Positions 34,629 through 42,248 of a stretch of DNA of 64,000 bases are shown one piece after another. Both the position numbers and the translations under genes were made by a program. Position 1 is the first letter of the stretch. Each line of letters starts with the position of its first letter. Source of the stretch: Comamonas sp009360615 (lineage in GTDB: Bacteria > Pseudomonadota > Gammaproteobacteria > Burkholderiales > Burkholderiaceae_C); assembly GCF_035784015.1 (NCBI RefSeq), contig NZ_JALKOW010000001.1, one strand, 5' to 3'. The notes below the pieces were generated by a model. That model was not told the DNA's origin and ran no database searches. It saw only the letters and a list, made by a program, of their open reading frames with translations.

Positions 34629-35744
34629 ATGAAAAACTACGATCTGATCGTCGTCGGCGCCGGCATTGTCGGCCTGGCCCATGCCTATGCCGCAGCAACG
34701 CGCGGCCGCTCCGTGCTGGTGATAGAGCGCGACGGTGCCTGCCTGGGCTCCTCGATTCGCAACTTCGGCTTTGTCACCATCACGGGCCAGCGCGCCGGTG
34801 CCCATTGGCGGCGCGCCATGCGCTCACGCGATGTCTGGGCCGAGATTGCGCCCAAGGCTGGTATCGATGTCCTGCATGCCGGCCTGTGGCTGACGGCGCG
34901 CCGCCCTGCTGCGGCAGCGGTGCTTGAGGCATTCATGCAAACCGAGATGGGCGCGGGCTGCGAGCTGCTGACGCCCGCTCAGGCCGCGGCGCGTCATCCG
35001 GCGCTGCGCACCGAACCCCTGCAATCCGTGCTCTACAGCCCGCACGAGCTGCGCGTGGAGTCGCGCACCGCCATCCCGCAATTGGCACTGTGGCTGCAGC
35101 AGGATCTGGGAGTGGATTTCCGCTTTGGTGAAAGCGTGACGGAGGTGGCAACGCCGCGCGTCACCACGGCGCGTGGCCGCTATCACGCCGAACGTGTGGT
35201 GGTCTGCAACAACGCCGATCCAGGCGGTCTGTTCTCCAGCGAGTGGGCTGACAACCAGGTGCAGCTGTGCCAGTTGCAGATGCTGCGCGTGCAGCCGCAA
35301 GCGGGCTTCAAGCTCGAAGGATCGGTCATGGGGGATCTGAGCCTGGTGCGCTACGAGGGCTATAGCGCGCTTCCTGAAGCCGCTGCACTGCGCGCTCAGC
35401 TGGAACTTGAGGAGGCGCAAAGCCTGAAGCACGGCATCCACCTGATTGCCGTGCAAAGCGCCGACGGCTCCCTGGTGGTGGGCGATTCGCACCACTACGG
35501 CCGCGCACCCCGGCCTTTTGCCAGCGAAGCCGTCGACCAGCTGATGCTGCGACATATGAACGAGGCACTGCATATCGACAACGCCCGGGTCGTGGAGCGC
35601 TGGACGGGCATCTACCCCTCCAGTGCCGAAGCCCCTTGTTTTGTCAAGGCACCTGATTCAGCGACACGCGTGGTGGCCGTGACCAGCGGCTCGGGTGCGA
35701 GCACGGCTTTTGGTCTGGCCGAGGAAGTCTGGATGGCCTGGTAA
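34629..35744 (+). CDS. FAD-dependent oxidoreductase of the TIGR03364 phosphonate-associated group
   Basis: 371-residue DAO-fold flavoprotein. Dinucleotide motif VVGAGIVGLAHAYAAATRG at the N-terminus (G10, G12, G15), GSSIRNFGFVTITGQ next, and a C-terminal SGSGASTAFGLAEE that closes the FAD site. Family members next to AEP transporters have been reported to oxidise N-methyl-AEP, and some AEP, to phosphonoacetaldehyde (from memory). No phnW, phnX or phnY lies in the window, so the next step must be encoded elsewhere if this is right. Confidence 0.8.
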   Translation: MKNYDLIVVGAGIVGLAHAYAAATRGRSVLVIERDGACLGSSIRNFGFVTITGQRAGAHWRRAMRSRDVWAEIAPKAGIDVLHAGLWLTARRPAAAAVLEAFMQTEMGAGCELLTPAQAAARHPALRTEPLQSVLYSPHELRVESRTAIPQLALWLQQDLGVDFRFGESVTEVATPRVTTARGRYHAERVVVCNNADPGGLFSSEWADNQVQLCQLQMLRVQPQAGFKLEGSVMGDLSLVRYEGYSALPEAAALRAQLELEEAQSLKHGIHLIAVQSADGSLVVGDSHHYGRAPRPFASEAVDQLMLRHMNEALHIDNARVVERWTGIYPSSAEAPCFVKAPDSATRVVAVTSGSGASTAFGLAEEVWMAW

Positions 35745-35754
35745 CTGCTACGAG

Positions 35755-35841
35755 TTGAATAGCTGCTAGCGCTTGCGGGCTGTCATATTTCAAGAAAATG
35801 AAATCAAAAACTATATCTGACAAGCGCAAGCAGCTATCAAA
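35755..35841. repeat. Complete inverted-repeat element, dispersed family
   Basis: Left arm ttgaatagctgctagcgctt (from 35755) and right arm caagcgcaagcagctatcaa (from 35821) are inverted copies about 45 bases apart. It lies in the gap between two convergent genes, where it may end both transcripts. Other copies: 15455, 20950, 30191, 39947, 52045. Confidence 0.75.
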
Positions 35842-35850
35842 GCATGAGCG

Positions 35851-37020
35851 TCACTGCTGCACAAACAGCGGTGCAATCAGCATGACGAGAACGATGGCGG
35901 CCAGCACGGCGAACAGGATCTTGACCCAGCTGTAAGGCCGCTCGCCCGCAATCTGGCCGGTGTAGCCATTGGCCACGATCTGGTAGGTCTTGCTGCCATA
36001 GGTGTAGCCGACCAGCCAGACCGGTACCAGCGTGTGCTTGAAGCTGCGGCCCGAGTACTGGCGCTGGACCTGCAGATTGCGCTGCGTGTCGCCCGGCACC
36101 TGGCGCGAGCACATGCTGCGCAGCTGGCTGTCCATGTCTTCCTCGTTGATCCTGGCGGCCTTGGAGAGGTCCACCTGGTAGCGCTCCACCGTCCAGCCGC
36201 GCACGAACTCCGGGCTGTAGGGCTTGAGGTCGGTGGTGGTCGGAAAGGGCTCCACCTGGCGCAGCAGATGGGCGTGCACGCCCACGGTGCCTGGCACCAG
36301 TTCGTCGTCGAAGAAATGCTGCAGGCTGCCCGATGCCGGCTCCCAGCGCACATGCTGGACCTGCCGTGTCTGCAGATTGCCGTTGGCGTCGCGATAGGAC
36401 TCGGTGGTGTAGTAGTAATAGCCGGCCTCTGCCCACCACTGGGCGCTGGCATGGGCGTCAAAGGTCCAGTAGGGCAGATAGACGCCGTGCAGCGTGTCCG
36501 TCAGCGCGGCGCTCTTGAGCTTGCTGGGGGCAAACCAGCGGCTGCCGTACCACTGGCGGATCTTGTCGCGAATCTGGCCGTCGCTGATCTTGAACGGCAG
36601 GATGCTCTGCGGCGTGATGGCGTCGCTGCGCTCCTCATGGGCGACGATGGCCGGCGAGCCGCAGAAGTCGCAGCGCTGGGCCACGTTCTTGCCGAGAAAC
36701 ACCGAGATGGCGCGGCAGTTCTGGCACTGCACCTCGTAGCGTTCGTCCGAGCCCCAGCCGCGACCGCTGGCCGGGTTGCGCAAGGCCTCGGCCAGGTCCT
36801 GCTCCACCACGGCGCGTCCCAGCTCGGGCTGCGTCTGCTCGCTCCAGGGAACGACGGTGCCGCAGTAAGGGCATTTGAGCGACTGGGCCTTGGCATTCCA
36901 CTCCAGATTGCCGCCGCACTCGGGGCAGACATGCTTGCCCACCATGGAGGGCGGCGCTGTCTCGGAGACTGGGGTGAATGCAGATCCGGAAGTGTGAGGG
37001 GGGGGAGCGGGTGTGGCCAC
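35851..37020 (-). CDS. Zinc-ribbon membrane-anchored protein (YdjG-like)
   Basis: 389 residues, no enzyme motif. Two zinc ribbons are visible: CPECGG with CPYCG (C32, C35, C50, C53) and CQNC with CDFC (C99, C102, C117, C120). A long beta-rich middle region (YLPYWTFDAHASAQWWAE and similar) follows, then one C-terminal transmembrane helix (about 364-386). Relatives are annotated as TFIIB-type zinc-ribbon or helicase-like proteins. The B. subtilis YdjG, partner of the SPFH protein YdjI, is the closest parallel I know. Start is GTG 37020; ATG 36945 is an alternative. It is the last gene of a tight three-gene operon. Confidence 0.7.
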   Translation of the reverse strand: MATPAPPPHTSGSAFTPVSETAPPSMVGKHVCPECGGNLEWNAKAQSLKCPYCGTVVPWSEQTQPELGRAVVEQDLAEALRNPASGRGWGSDERYEVQCQNCRAISVFLGKNVAQRCDFCGSPAIVAHEERSDAITPQSILPFKISDGQIRDKIRQWYGSRWFAPSKLKSAALTDTLHGVYLPYWTFDAHASAQWWAEAGYYYYTTESYRDANGNLQTRQVQHVRWEPASGSLQHFFDDELVPGTVGVHAHLLRQVEPFPTTTDLKPYSPEFVRGWTVERYQVDLSKAARINEEDMDSQLRSMCSRQVPGDTQRNLQVQRQYSGRSFKHTLVPVWLVGYTYGSKTYQIVANGYTGQIAGERPYSWVKILFAVLAAIVLVMLIAPLFVQQ

Positions 37021-37033
37021 GGCAAAAAAGGGT

Positions 37034-37417
37034 TCAGGCGGCAGCAGCGACGGGATGGGTTTCGTAGAAGGTCACGCAGTTGCCGTCCTCGTCGAGAAGA
37101 CTGAATTCCTGGGTACCCCAGGGCTGCTGGCGCAGACCGCCATTGGGGTGAACCGCATTTTCGGCCAGACACTGCGCATGCAGGGCGGCAATCCCCGTCA
37201 CCTGGATGCGGCAGCTGGTCTGCCTGGGAATCTCCGGGTCCCGGCAGGCCCAGAAATGCAGCTCCGGCTCGCCCAGCGAGACGATGGCGTATTCACCCGG
37301 TTGAGCGTGAATGGTTCTTGCGCCCAGCACGCGGGCGTAGAAAGCCACGGTGCGCGCCATGTCCAGCGAGGCCAGCACCGGCGTGGTGCTGAGGAAAACC
37401 GGTTTGTGTTCACTCAC
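37034..37417 (-). CDS. VOC-family protein (glyoxalase/bleomycin-resistance-like)
   Basis: 127 residues from GTG 37417; an upstream start would overlap the SPFH gene. A single beta-alpha-beta-beta-beta pair is visible: TPVLASLDMARTVAFYARVLG, then EPELHFWACRDP, and the late LLDEDGNCVTFYE, with H and E as possible metal ligands. Sequence style is like bleomycin-resistance-type dimers. It lies 29 bases after the SPFH gene and 13 bases before the zinc-ribbon gene, so it is co-transcribed with both. Substrate unknown. Confidence 0.8.
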   Translation of the reverse strand: MSEHKPVFLSTTPVLASLDMARTVAFYARVLGARTIHAQPGEYAIVSLGEPELHFWACRDPEIPRQTSCRIQVTGIAALHAQCLAENAVHPNGGLRQQPWGTQEFSLLDEDGNCVTFYETHPVAAAA

Positions 37418-37446
37418 GACGTGCCACCGAGACTGGGGATTGCGGA

Positions 37447-38559
37447 TCAGCCGCGCAGGAACTCGTCCAGCGCGGCCTGGGCGATGCGCCACTGGCTGCC
37501 GATCTGGCGGGCCTTGAGGTTGCCGGCCTGGATTTCGGCCAGCACATCGGCCTCGGCCACGCCCAGCACCTGGGCCGCCTGGGCGGGAGTCAGCACCTGC
37601 AGGCCGGCGGCAGCCGGTGCGGCAGGCGTCTGGGCGGCCTGGGCCGCGGCCGGCGAGAAGGGGTCTGCCACCGCCGCGGCCGGCGTGCCTGCCGCAGCAC
37701 CGCCGCCCTGCATGCCCTTCATCATTTCCTGGGCCATGCCGAAGCCCATGGCCATGGTGGCCGGAATCGTGGCTGCGGCAGCGCCTTCGCCGCCGTTGGC
37801 CATGGCCTGGCCCATCTGGTACTTCACGTAGTCGTTCAGGTTGCCGATGGCGCCCATGCTGGAGCGCTTGTCGATGGCCTGCTCCACCTCGGGCGGCACG
37901 GAAACGTTTTCCAGCAGGAAGCTGGTGATCTCCAGGCCGTATTTCTCGCTGACGGCCGGGTTGATGAGCTGCAGCAGTGCGTCGCCCAGCTCGCTGTAGC
38001 GCTGGGCCACATCGAGTGCCGGAACCTGGGCCTTGGCCAGGGCTTCGGAGAAGATGCTGACAATGCGCGAGCGCATGGTGTCGGCAAACTCGTCGATGCG
38101 GAAGTTCTGGTCCGTGCCCGCGACCTCCTTGAGGAACAGGGCTGCGTTGGTGATGCGGAAGTCATAGGTACCGAAGGCGCGCAGACGGATCACGCCAAAG
38201 TCCTTGTCGCGCATCATGATGGGGTTGGAGGTGCCCCATTTGTTGCCCGTGAACAAGCGCGTGTTGATGTAGTAGACATCGCACTTGAAGGGCGAGTTGA
38301 AGCCGTACTTCCAGCCGCGCAGCGTGGACAGAACCGGGATGTTCTGCGTGGTCAGCAGATAGCGACCCGGGTTGAACAGGTCTGCAAACTGGCCTTCGGA
38401 GACGAACTGCACCTGCTGCGATTCACGCACGATGAGCTGGGCGCCGTTCTTGATTTCCTTGTCCTCATCGGGCCAGCGATACGACAGCGTGTCGCGCGAA
38501 TCATCAGTCCATTCGATGATTTCGATCAGTTGCTTGGTGATGATTTTCATGAAATCCAT
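37447..38559 (-). CDS. SPFH-domain protein (YdjI-like) with C-terminal excisionase-type HTH
   Basis: 370 residues. Residues about 20-235 form an SPFH/band-7-like domain of the YdjI or 'virion core protein' group (TTQNIPVLSTLRGWKYG, RAFGTYDFRI, LENVSVPPEVEQAID). An Ala/Gly/Pro/Met-rich linker follows (about 255-320). The last 48 residues, LTPAQAAQVLGVAEADVLAE and on to WRIAQAALDEFL, match an HTH_17 (MerR/excisionase) fold closely. No N-terminal hydrophobic anchor is visible, so membrane association may be indirect. ATG 38559 has a ggag site 9 bases upstream. First gene of the three-gene operon. Confidence 0.82.
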   Translation of the reverse strand: MDFMKIITKQLIEIIEWTDDSRDTLSYRWPDEDKEIKNGAQLIVRESQQVQFVSEGQFADLFNPGRYLLTTQNIPVLSTLRGWKYGFNSPFKCDVYYINTRLFTGNKWGTSNPIMMRDKDFGVIRLRAFGTYDFRITNAALFLKEVAGTDQNFRIDEFADTMRSRIVSIFSEALAKAQVPALDVAQRYSELGDALLQLINPAVSEKYGLEITSFLLENVSVPPEVEQAIDKRSSMGAIGNLNDYVKYQMGQAMANGGEGAAAATIPATMAMGFGMAQEMMKGMQGGGAAAGTPAAAVADPFSPAAAQAAQTPAAPAAAGLQVLTPAQAAQVLGVAEADVLAEIQAGNLKARQIGSQWRIAQAALDEFLRG

Positions 38560-38949
38560 GACGTACTCCGAAAGAGGATGACGGGAAAGGAATCATTCTA
38601 GGAGCCAAACCGCAACCGCCGGTTCCGGGATGCGTGGCAGCTGCTCGGAAATTGTTAAAAAGTGAGCGCCATACGCTTGCTATACAGGATCTTCAAGATC
38701 AATTGATGCTGTAGCTGAGCCCTCGTAGGTGGTAAGTGCTAGCGTTTTTTTTTCACGGTTTTGAAATCACCGGCCCTGGGCTCTTCGTGAAAATGCCCGC
38801 TGTGGGGCCGCGCAGACAGACTGCGCCCGTGATCATTGGCACAGACTTAGAATCTACCGCTTATGCGGTCGATGCCGCCCAGAACACCTCTTAATGAAGA
38901 TGCCGCCCGCAGTCGCCAGTGATTGCGGACGTGCGAACGTATACAAGTC
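38560..38949. other. Intergenic region between the divergent SPFH operon and glyQ
   Basis: About 390 bases with no convincing gene. It must carry both divergent promoters. Seen in it: a perfect hairpin gcgcag / ctgcgc (38810-38826), a nine-T run near 38747, and a degenerate match to the dispersed repeat around 38660-38745. A tagaat at 38848-38853 could be a -10 for glyQ, but no matching -35 is evident. Confidence 0.5.
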
Positions 38950-39888
38950 ATGCTGACCTTCCAACAAATCATTCTGAAACTGCAGTCCTACTGGGCCGAA
39001 CAGGGCTGTGCATTGCTCCAGCCCTATGACATGGAAGTCGGCGCCGGCACCTCGCACACCGCGACCTTTCTGCGCGCCATCGGCCCTGAGCCCTGGAAGG
39101 CGGCCTATGTCCAGCCCAGTCGTCGTCCCAAGGACGGCCGCTATGGCGAGAACCCCAACCGCCTGCAGCACTACTACCAGTTCCAGGTGGTGCTCAAGCC
39201 CGCACCCGACAATATTCTCGAGCTCTACCTGGGCTCGCTCGAAGCCCTGGGCTTCGATCTGAAGAAGAACGACATCCGCTTTGTCGAGGACGACTGGGAA
39301 AACCCCACGCTGGGCGCATGGGGCCTGGGCTGGGAAGTCTGGCTCAACGGCATGGAAGTGACCCAGTTCACCTATTTCCAGCAGGTCGCCGGCATCGACT
39401 GCAAGCCTGCCACCGGCGAGATCACCTACGGTCTGGAACGTCTGGCCATGTATCTGCAGGGCAAGGAATCGGTGTACGACCTGGTCTATACCGACGGCCT
39501 GTCCTATGGCGACGTGTTCCACCAGAACGAAGTCGAGCAGTCCACCTACAACTTCGAGCACTCGAATGCCGAGTTTCTGTTCAGCGCTTTTGCAGCCCAC
39601 GAAGGCACGGCCAACCAGCTGATCGACGCCCAGCTGGCCTTGCCCGCCTATGAGCAGGTGCTCAAGGCCGCTCATACTTTCAACCTGCTGGACGCCCGTG
39701 GCGCCATCTCGGTGACCGAGCGCGCTGCCTATATCGGTCGTATCCGCAACCTGGCCCGCGCCGTGGGCAAGAGCTATCTGGACAGCCGCGCGCGCCTGGG
39801 CTTCCCCATGGCGCCCAAGGCCCATGCCGACGAGGTGCTGGCCGAGCTGGCCAAGGCCGCAGAGCAGGCAGCCAAGAAAGCCGCATAA
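38950..39888 (+). CDS. glyQ: Glycine--tRNA ligase alpha subunit
   Basis: 312 residues, class II synthetase alpha subunit of the bacterial alpha2beta2 GlyRS. Conserved phrases: LTFQQIILKLQSYWAEQGC, YDMEVGAGTSHTATFLRAIG, AYVQPSRRPKDGRYGENPNR. ATG 38950 is used, as the family begins MLTFQ. It is upstream of glyS by 87 bases, with a half repeat between. Confidence 0.97.
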   Translation: MLTFQQIILKLQSYWAEQGCALLQPYDMEVGAGTSHTATFLRAIGPEPWKAAYVQPSRRPKDGRYGENPNRLQHYYQFQVVLKPAPDNILELYLGSLEALGFDLKKNDIRFVEDDWENPTLGAWGLGWEVWLNGMEVTQFTYFQQVAGIDCKPATGEITYGLERLAMYLQGKESVYDLVYTDGLSYGDVFHQNEVEQSTYNFEHSNAEFLFSAFAAHEGTANQLIDAQLALPAYEQVLKAAHTFNLLDARGAISVTERAAYIGRIRNLARAVGKSYLDSRARLGFPMAPKAHADEVLAELAKAAEQAAKKAA

Positions 39889-39946
39889 GCGACTTCAGGC
39901 TTCATTCCGACCCATATCCCAAAATTTCAGCGGCCAGCCTGGATCT

Positions 39947-39970
39947 AGCAAGCGCTGGCAGCTATCAAGA
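39947..39970. repeat. Half-copy of dispersed repeat between glyQ and glyS
   Basis: gcaagcgctggcagctatca (from 39948) matches the right arm of the family. It ends 6 bases before the glyS ATG, so it overlaps the ribosome-binding region, which shows no clear AGGAG. Confidence 0.6.
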
Positions 39971-39975
39971 TCATC

Positions 39976-42090
39976 ATGAACGCATCGAATCTACTGGTTG
40001 AACTGTTTGTCGAAGAGCTGCCTCCCAAGGCGCTGCAAAAGCTCGGCGATGCTTTTGCCGCTGTCATCTTCGAGCAGCTCAAGGCCCAGGGACTGCTGGC
40101 ATCGACCGAGTCGCGCCTGACGGCCTACGCGTCGCCCCGCCGCCTGGCCGTGCACATCACCGAAGTGCTGCCCCAGGCCGAAGACAAGGCTGTCTCGCAA
40201 AAGCTGATGCCTGTCTCCGTGGCGCTGGATGCCGAGGGCAAACCCACGGCCGCACTGCTGAAAAAGCTGTCGGCCCTGGGGGCCGACGAGTCCGCCGTGG
40301 CTGCTCTGAAGCGCCACGGCGAAGGCAAGGCCGAAGCCCTGTTCTACGAATCCACGGCCAAGGGCGTACTCCTGACCGATGGCGTGCAAAAGGCGCTGGA
40401 CGAAGCACTGGCCAAGCTGCCCATTCCGAAGGTCATGCGCTACCAGCTGCAGGATGGCTGGACCAGCGTACATTTTGTGCGTCCGGCCCACGGCCTGGTC
40501 GTGATGCATGGCACCCAGGTGCTGATCGGCGTGAAGGCCCTGGGATTGACGGCCGGTGCGGCCACCCATGGTCACCGCTTTGAAGCCGCAGTGGACCCCG
40601 TGGTCATCCAGAACGCCGATAGCTACGCCGAGCAACTGCGTGAAGAGGGTGCCGTGATTGCCAGCTTCATCGAGCGCCGTGCCGATATCGCCCGGCAGCT
40701 GCAGGCAGCTGCCGAACGCATTGGCGGCGGCGTGCGTCCCATTGACGACCCGGCCCTGCTGGACGAGGTGACGGCCCTGGTCGAGCGCCCCAATGTGCTG
40801 GTCTGCGAATTTGAAAAGGAATTCCTGGCCGTGCCCCAGGAATGCCTCATTCTGACCATGAAGGCCAATCAGAAGTACTTCCCGCTGCTGGATGCCAACG
40901 GCAAGCTGACGCATCAGTTCCTGATCGTCAGCAACATCCAGCCCCAGGACGCGTCGGCCGTGGTTGGCGGCAACGAGCGTGTCGTGCGCCCCCGTCTGGC
41001 CGACGCCAAGTTCTTCTTCGACCAGGACCGCAAGAAGACCCTGGCCAGCCGCGTCGAGCAAATGGACAAGGTGGTCTATCACAACAAGCTGGGCACCCAG
41101 GGCGAGCGCATCGCGCGCGTACGGGCCATCGCCAAGAGCATCGCCCAGCAGCTGGGCAACTCCGAGCTGGCCCGCCTGGCCGATCAGGCGGCCATGCTGG
41201 CCAAGACCGATCTGGTCACCGACATGGTGGGCGAATTCCCCGAGTTGCAGGGCATCATGGGCCGCTACTACGCCCTGAACGACGGCCTGGATGTGGCCGT
41301 GGCCGACGCCATCGAAGACCACTACAAGCCCCGCTTTGCCGGTGACGAACTGCCGCGCGGCGATGTGGGCGTCATCGTGGCGCTGGCCGACAAGCTCGAA
41401 ACCCTGGTCGGCATGTTCGGCATCGGCAACCTGCCCACCGGCGACCGCGACCCCTTCGCCCTGCGCCGCCACGCGCTGGGCGTGATCCGCATGCTGGTCG
41501 AAAAGGATCTGGAGCTGGATCTGGAAACCCTGCTGGTCAGCACGCTGCCGGCCTTTGGCGACAAGATCCAGGACGCCACGCCCCAGCTGGTCGAATTCAT
41601 CTACGACCGCCTGGCCAATATGTTCCGCGAACAAGGTTACAGCGCCCAGGAAGTGGAGGCCGTGCTGGCCCTGCAGCCCCAGCGCCTGTCCGACGTGCAA
41701 AAACGCCTGGAGGCCGTGCGTGCCTTTGCGGCGCTGCCCGAAGCTCCGGCCCTGGCCGCAGCCAACAAGCGTGTGGGCAATATCCTGAAGAAGGCGGAAA
41801 CCGACGTTCAGCCCCAGGTGAACGAAGCGCTGCTGGTGGAACAGGCTGAAAAGGAACTGTATGCCGTGCTGCAGCAGGTGGCGCCCAAAGCCCAGCAACA
41901 GTTTGCAGCAGGTGATTACACCGCCAGCCTGCAAACCCTGGCAGCATTGCGTGCCTCGGTCGATGCGTTCTTCGAACAGGTCATGGTGAATGCCGAAGAT
42001 CCGGCTCTCAGGGCCAATCGACTGGGGTTGCTGGCGGTGCTGCATGAGGCGATGAACCGGGTGGCGGCTATCGCAAATCTGGCGACATGA
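39976..42090 (+). CDS. glyS: Glycine--tRNA ligase beta subunit
   Basis: 704 residues, beta subunit of GlyRS involved in tRNA recognition. Family start LLVELFVEELPPKALQKLG, the phrase RPAHGLVVMHG, and a C-terminal anticodon-binding part. It is the last housekeeping gene before the AT-rich O-antigen-type cluster. A very long open frame on the opposite strand is a codon-bias shadow, not a gene. Confidence 0.97.
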   Translation: MNASNLLVELFVEELPPKALQKLGDAFAAVIFEQLKAQGLLASTESRLTAYASPRRLAVHITEVLPQAEDKAVSQKLMPVSVALDAEGKPTAALLKKLSALGADESAVAALKRHGEGKAEALFYESTAKGVLLTDGVQKALDEALAKLPIPKVMRYQLQDGWTSVHFVRPAHGLVVMHGTQVLIGVKALGLTAGAATHGHRFEAAVDPVVIQNADSYAEQLREEGAVIASFIERRADIARQLQAAAERIGGGVRPIDDPALLDEVTALVERPNVLVCEFEKEFLAVPQECLILTMKANQKYFPLLDANGKLTHQFLIVSNIQPQDASAVVGGNERVVRPRLADAKFFFDQDRKKTLASRVEQMDKVVYHNKLGTQGERIARVRAIAKSIAQQLGNSELARLADQAAMLAKTDLVTDMVGEFPELQGIMGRYYALNDGLDVAVADAIEDHYKPRFAGDELPRGDVGVIVALADKLETLVGMFGIGNLPTGDRDPFALRRHALGVIRMLVEKDLELDLETLLVSTLPAFGDKIQDATPQLVEFIYDRLANMFREQGYSAQEVEAVLALQPQRLSDVQKRLEAVRAFAALPEAPALAAANKRVGNILKKAETDVQPQVNEALLVEQAEKELYAVLQQVAPKAQQQFAAGDYTASLQTLAALRASVDAFFEQVMVNAEDPALRANRLGLLAVLHEAMNRVAAIANLAT

Positions 42091-42187
42091 TCAATCAAAT
42101 GGATTGAAGATCGACTTTCGTGATAAAGAGTAAAACGATATTTTTCGATTTGAAAGATATCTGCTTCTCTTTGAAATTAAGCGCTCG

Positions 42188-42222
42188 CCCCAGATCGGCC
42201 TGTGTAGGCTCGATACCTGGGG
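42188..42222 (+). other. Strong hairpin between glyS and wzx
   Basis: The outer arms ccccag / ctgggg, the middle atcg / cgat and the inner gcct / aggc pair around gtgt with small bulges, a 35-base nearly complete hairpin. It ends 26 bases before the wzx ATG. The T tract after it is weak, so it could be a terminator of glyS, an attenuator, or a leader element. No JUMPstart/ops motif was seen. Confidence 0.6.
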
Positions 42223-42248
42223 TGTTCCTTTATGTTGAGTAGCCCTCG

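Noticed and set aside
39991..42045. 684-residue open frame antisense to glyS
   Set aside because: It mirrors glyS almost end to end, has no recognisable domain and shows composition expected from the reverse strand of GC-rich codons.
42091..42248. JUMPstart/ops element upstream of the O-antigen-type cluster
   Set aside because: No GGCGGTAG core was found; only an unrelated hairpin is present.
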